From Gammaproteobacteria bacterium (GTDB lineage: Bacteria; Pseudomonadota; Gammaproteobacteria; Xanthomonadales; Xanthomonadaceae), in the NCBI GenBank assembly GCA_012510865.1, contig JAAZHF010000379.1, forward strand, positions 1 to 6,692: a stretch of 6,692 nucleotides of DNA. Direction: 5' to 3'. The first letter of the stretch is position 1. Each line of letters starts with the position of its first letter. Below, one piece after another: positions 5,352 through 6,692 of this stretch. The notes under the pieces are model-generated. The model was given only the letters and a program-made list of their open reading frames with translations. It made no database searches and was not told where the DNA came from. The position numbers were made by a program, and so were the translations under genes.

Positions 5352-6692
5352 GGCAGTGCTTGTACTTCCTGCCGCTGCCGCAGGGGCAGGGCTCGTTGCG
5401 GCCGACCTTGGGCACCTGGCCGGCGGGGTCGCCGCCGAGCTGGTAGTCGGGGGTGGCGGCCTCCTCGTCGGCGCCGTAGCCGCCGCTGTCGGCGTGCTGG
5501 AACTGCATCCGGCGGGCCTGGGCCTCGGCGGCGGCGCGCTCCTGCGCCTCCATCGCGGCGACCTCTTCCTCGGTGCGCACGCGCACGCGCGCCAGCAGCG
5601 TCACGACCTCGCGCTTGACCTTGTCCAGCATCTCCGAGAACAGCTCGAAGGCTTCCTTCTTGTACTCCTGCTTGGGCTGCTTCTGGGCGTAGCCGCGCAG
5701 GTGGATGCCCTGGCGCAGGTAGTCCATGCGCGCGAGGTGCTGCTTCCAGTTGTCGTCGAGCACGCTGAGCATGATGTGCTTCTCGAGCATGCGCATGGTC
5801 TCGGGGCCGACCGCGGCCTCCTTGTCGGCGAACAGCTTCGCCACCAGCCCCTGCACGTGCTCCTGGATGCGGTCGGTGTCGAGTTCCTGTTCGCCGCTTG
5901 CCCAGCCCACCAGGTCGGTGGCGAGGCCGAAGTCCGACTCCAGCGTGGCCTGCAGGCCCGGCAGGTCCCACTGCTCGTCGATCGACTCCGGCGGCACGAA
6001 GCGGTCGACCAGGTCGCCGACCACGTCGCCGCGGATGCCGGCGATGTCGCCGGAGATGTCGTCGGACTCGAGCAGCTCGTTGCGCTGGCCGTAGATCACC
6101 TTGCGCTGGTCGTTGTTGACGTCGTCGAAGTCCAGCAGGTTCTTGCGGATGTCGAAGTTGTGCGCCTCGACCTTGCGCTGCGCGTTGGCGATCTGCTTCG
6201 ACACCAGCGGGCTCTCGATGATGTCGTCTTCCTTCAGGCCCATGCGCTCCATCACCTTCTGCACCCAGTCGGCGGCGAAGATGCGCATCAGGTTGTCTTC
6301 CAGCGACAGGTAGAAGCGGCTGGAACCCGGGTCGCCCTGGCGGCCGGAGCGGCCGCGGAGCTGGTTGTCGATGCGGCGCGAGTCGTGGCGCTCGGTGCCG
6401 ATGACCGCCAGACCGCCGGCGGCCACCGCGGCCTCGTGCTCCACGGCGCACACGCGCTTGGACTCGGCGAACGCCTCGGCGTGCTGCTCCTCGGTGGCCT
6501 CCGCCGGATCGATGCCGCGATCGCGCAGCAGCTGCTCCGCAAACACCTCGGGGTTGTCGCCTAGGATGATGTCGGTACCACGGCCGCCCATGTTGTTGGC
6601 GATGGTCACGGCGCCCTTGCGACCCGCCTGCGCGATGATGTGCGCCTCCATCTCGTGGAACTTGGCGTTCAGCACGCTGTGCGGGATACCGC
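5335..6692 (-). CDS. secA: Preprotein translocase ATPase SecA (partial, C-terminal half)
   Basis: Motor ATPase that pushes unfolded preproteins through SecYEG. The frame is open to the right edge, leaving 451 codons of about 900. The visible part starts in the second nucleotide-binding domain at [13 protein letters not shown]. It then shows helicase motif [10 protein letters not shown] (6568-6600 region) and motif VI with [15 protein letters not shown] (about 6331-6375), then the helical scaffold ([18 protein letters not shown]). The two-helix finger region includes [20 protein letters not shown] (about 5705-5764). A poorly conserved Glu/Ala/Gln-rich linker leads to a C-terminal zinc/SecB-binding SEC-C motif, [14 protein letters not shown] (about 5347-5388), which marks this as full SecA rather than SecA2. 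The TGA stop lies inside the next gene, so the two are probably one transcription unit, as secA-mutT is in E. coli. No internal stop or frameshift is visible. Confidence 0.97.
   Translation of the reverse strand, partial: GIPHSVLNAKFHEMEAHIIAQAGRKGAVTIANNMGGRGTDIILGDNPEVFAEQLLRDRGIDPAEATEEQHAEAFAESKRVCAVEHEAAVAAGGLAVIGTERHDSRRIDNQLRGRSGRQGDPGSSRFYLSLEDNLMRIFAADWVQKVMERMGLKEDDIIESPLVSKQIANAQRKVEAHNFDIRKNLLDFDDVNNDQRKVIYGQRNELLESDDISGDIAGIRGDVVGDLVDRFVPPESIDEQWDLPGLQATLESDFGLATDLVGWASGEQELDTDRIQEHVQGLVAKLFADKEAAVGPETMRMLEKHIMLSVLDDNWKQHLARMDYLRQGIHLRGYAQKQPKQEYKKEAFELFSEMLDKVKREVVTLLARVRVRTEEEVAAMEAQERAAAEAQARRMQFQHADSGGYGADEEAATPDYQLGGDPAGQVPKVGRNEPCPCGSGRKYKHCHGQIG

Noticed and set aside
4407..5618. 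403-codon plus-strand ORF opposite the Nudix-ThiE gene
   Set aside because: It is Gly/Ala/Arg-rich with no motifs, and runs across the end of secA. It is a GC-driven shadow.
4990..6564. 524-codon plus-strand ORF opposite secA
   Set aside because: Its Val/Leu/Ala/His-rich composition is a reverse reading of SecA codons. The minus strand carries unmistakable SecA motifs.

Overview
The window is a high-GC (close to 70% by eye) gammaproteobacterial chromosome segment. Protein sequences and gene order point to the Xanthomonadaceae/Lysobacteraceae (Xanthomonas, Lysobacter and relatives). The PilC, PilD and SecA sequences look most like that family, and the MutT-ThiE type fusion next to secA fits it too. 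This assignment rests on recalled family sequences, not on a search.

Layout. Positions 1-4362 carry a plus-strand type IV pilus block: the 3' part of pilB (assembly ATPase, N-terminus outside the window), a 136-base gap, pilC (inner-membrane platform), pilD (prepilin peptidase) 5 bases later, and coaE (dephospho-CoA kinase) 26 bases after pilD. Positions 4359-6692 carry a minus-strand block read from right to left: the C-terminal half of secA, then a 330-residue Nudix/ThiE-like fusion gene whose ATG overlaps the end of secA by 17 bases. The two blocks converge tail to tail. The stop codons of coaE and of the fusion gene are both TAG, read on opposite strands from one CTAG tetranucleotide at 4359-4362.

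Function. PilB, PilC and PilD act together: PilD cleaves and N-methylates prepilins, and PilB drives their assembly through PilC. PilD may also serve type II secretion pseudopilins. CoaE completes coenzyme A synthesis and is a conserved passenger of this locus. SecA powers protein export. The Nudix half of the fusion is a likely nucleotide-pool hydrolase of MutT type. The ThiE-like half keeps the fold signature but lacks several catalytic residues. The arrangement is a compacted version of the enterobacterial secA-mutT-yacG-zapD-coaE-hofC-hofB neighbourhood, with yacG and zapD absent.

No mobile element, CRISPR array, tRNA, rRNA or foreign-looking segment was seen, and I do not see an undescribed system. 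The most worthwhile points are the fusion protein with its altered active sites, the shared CTAG stop, the tetracysteine motif of PilD, and the pilin-free gap between pilB and pilC. Coding density is very high. The only gap over 100 bases is 1427-1562.
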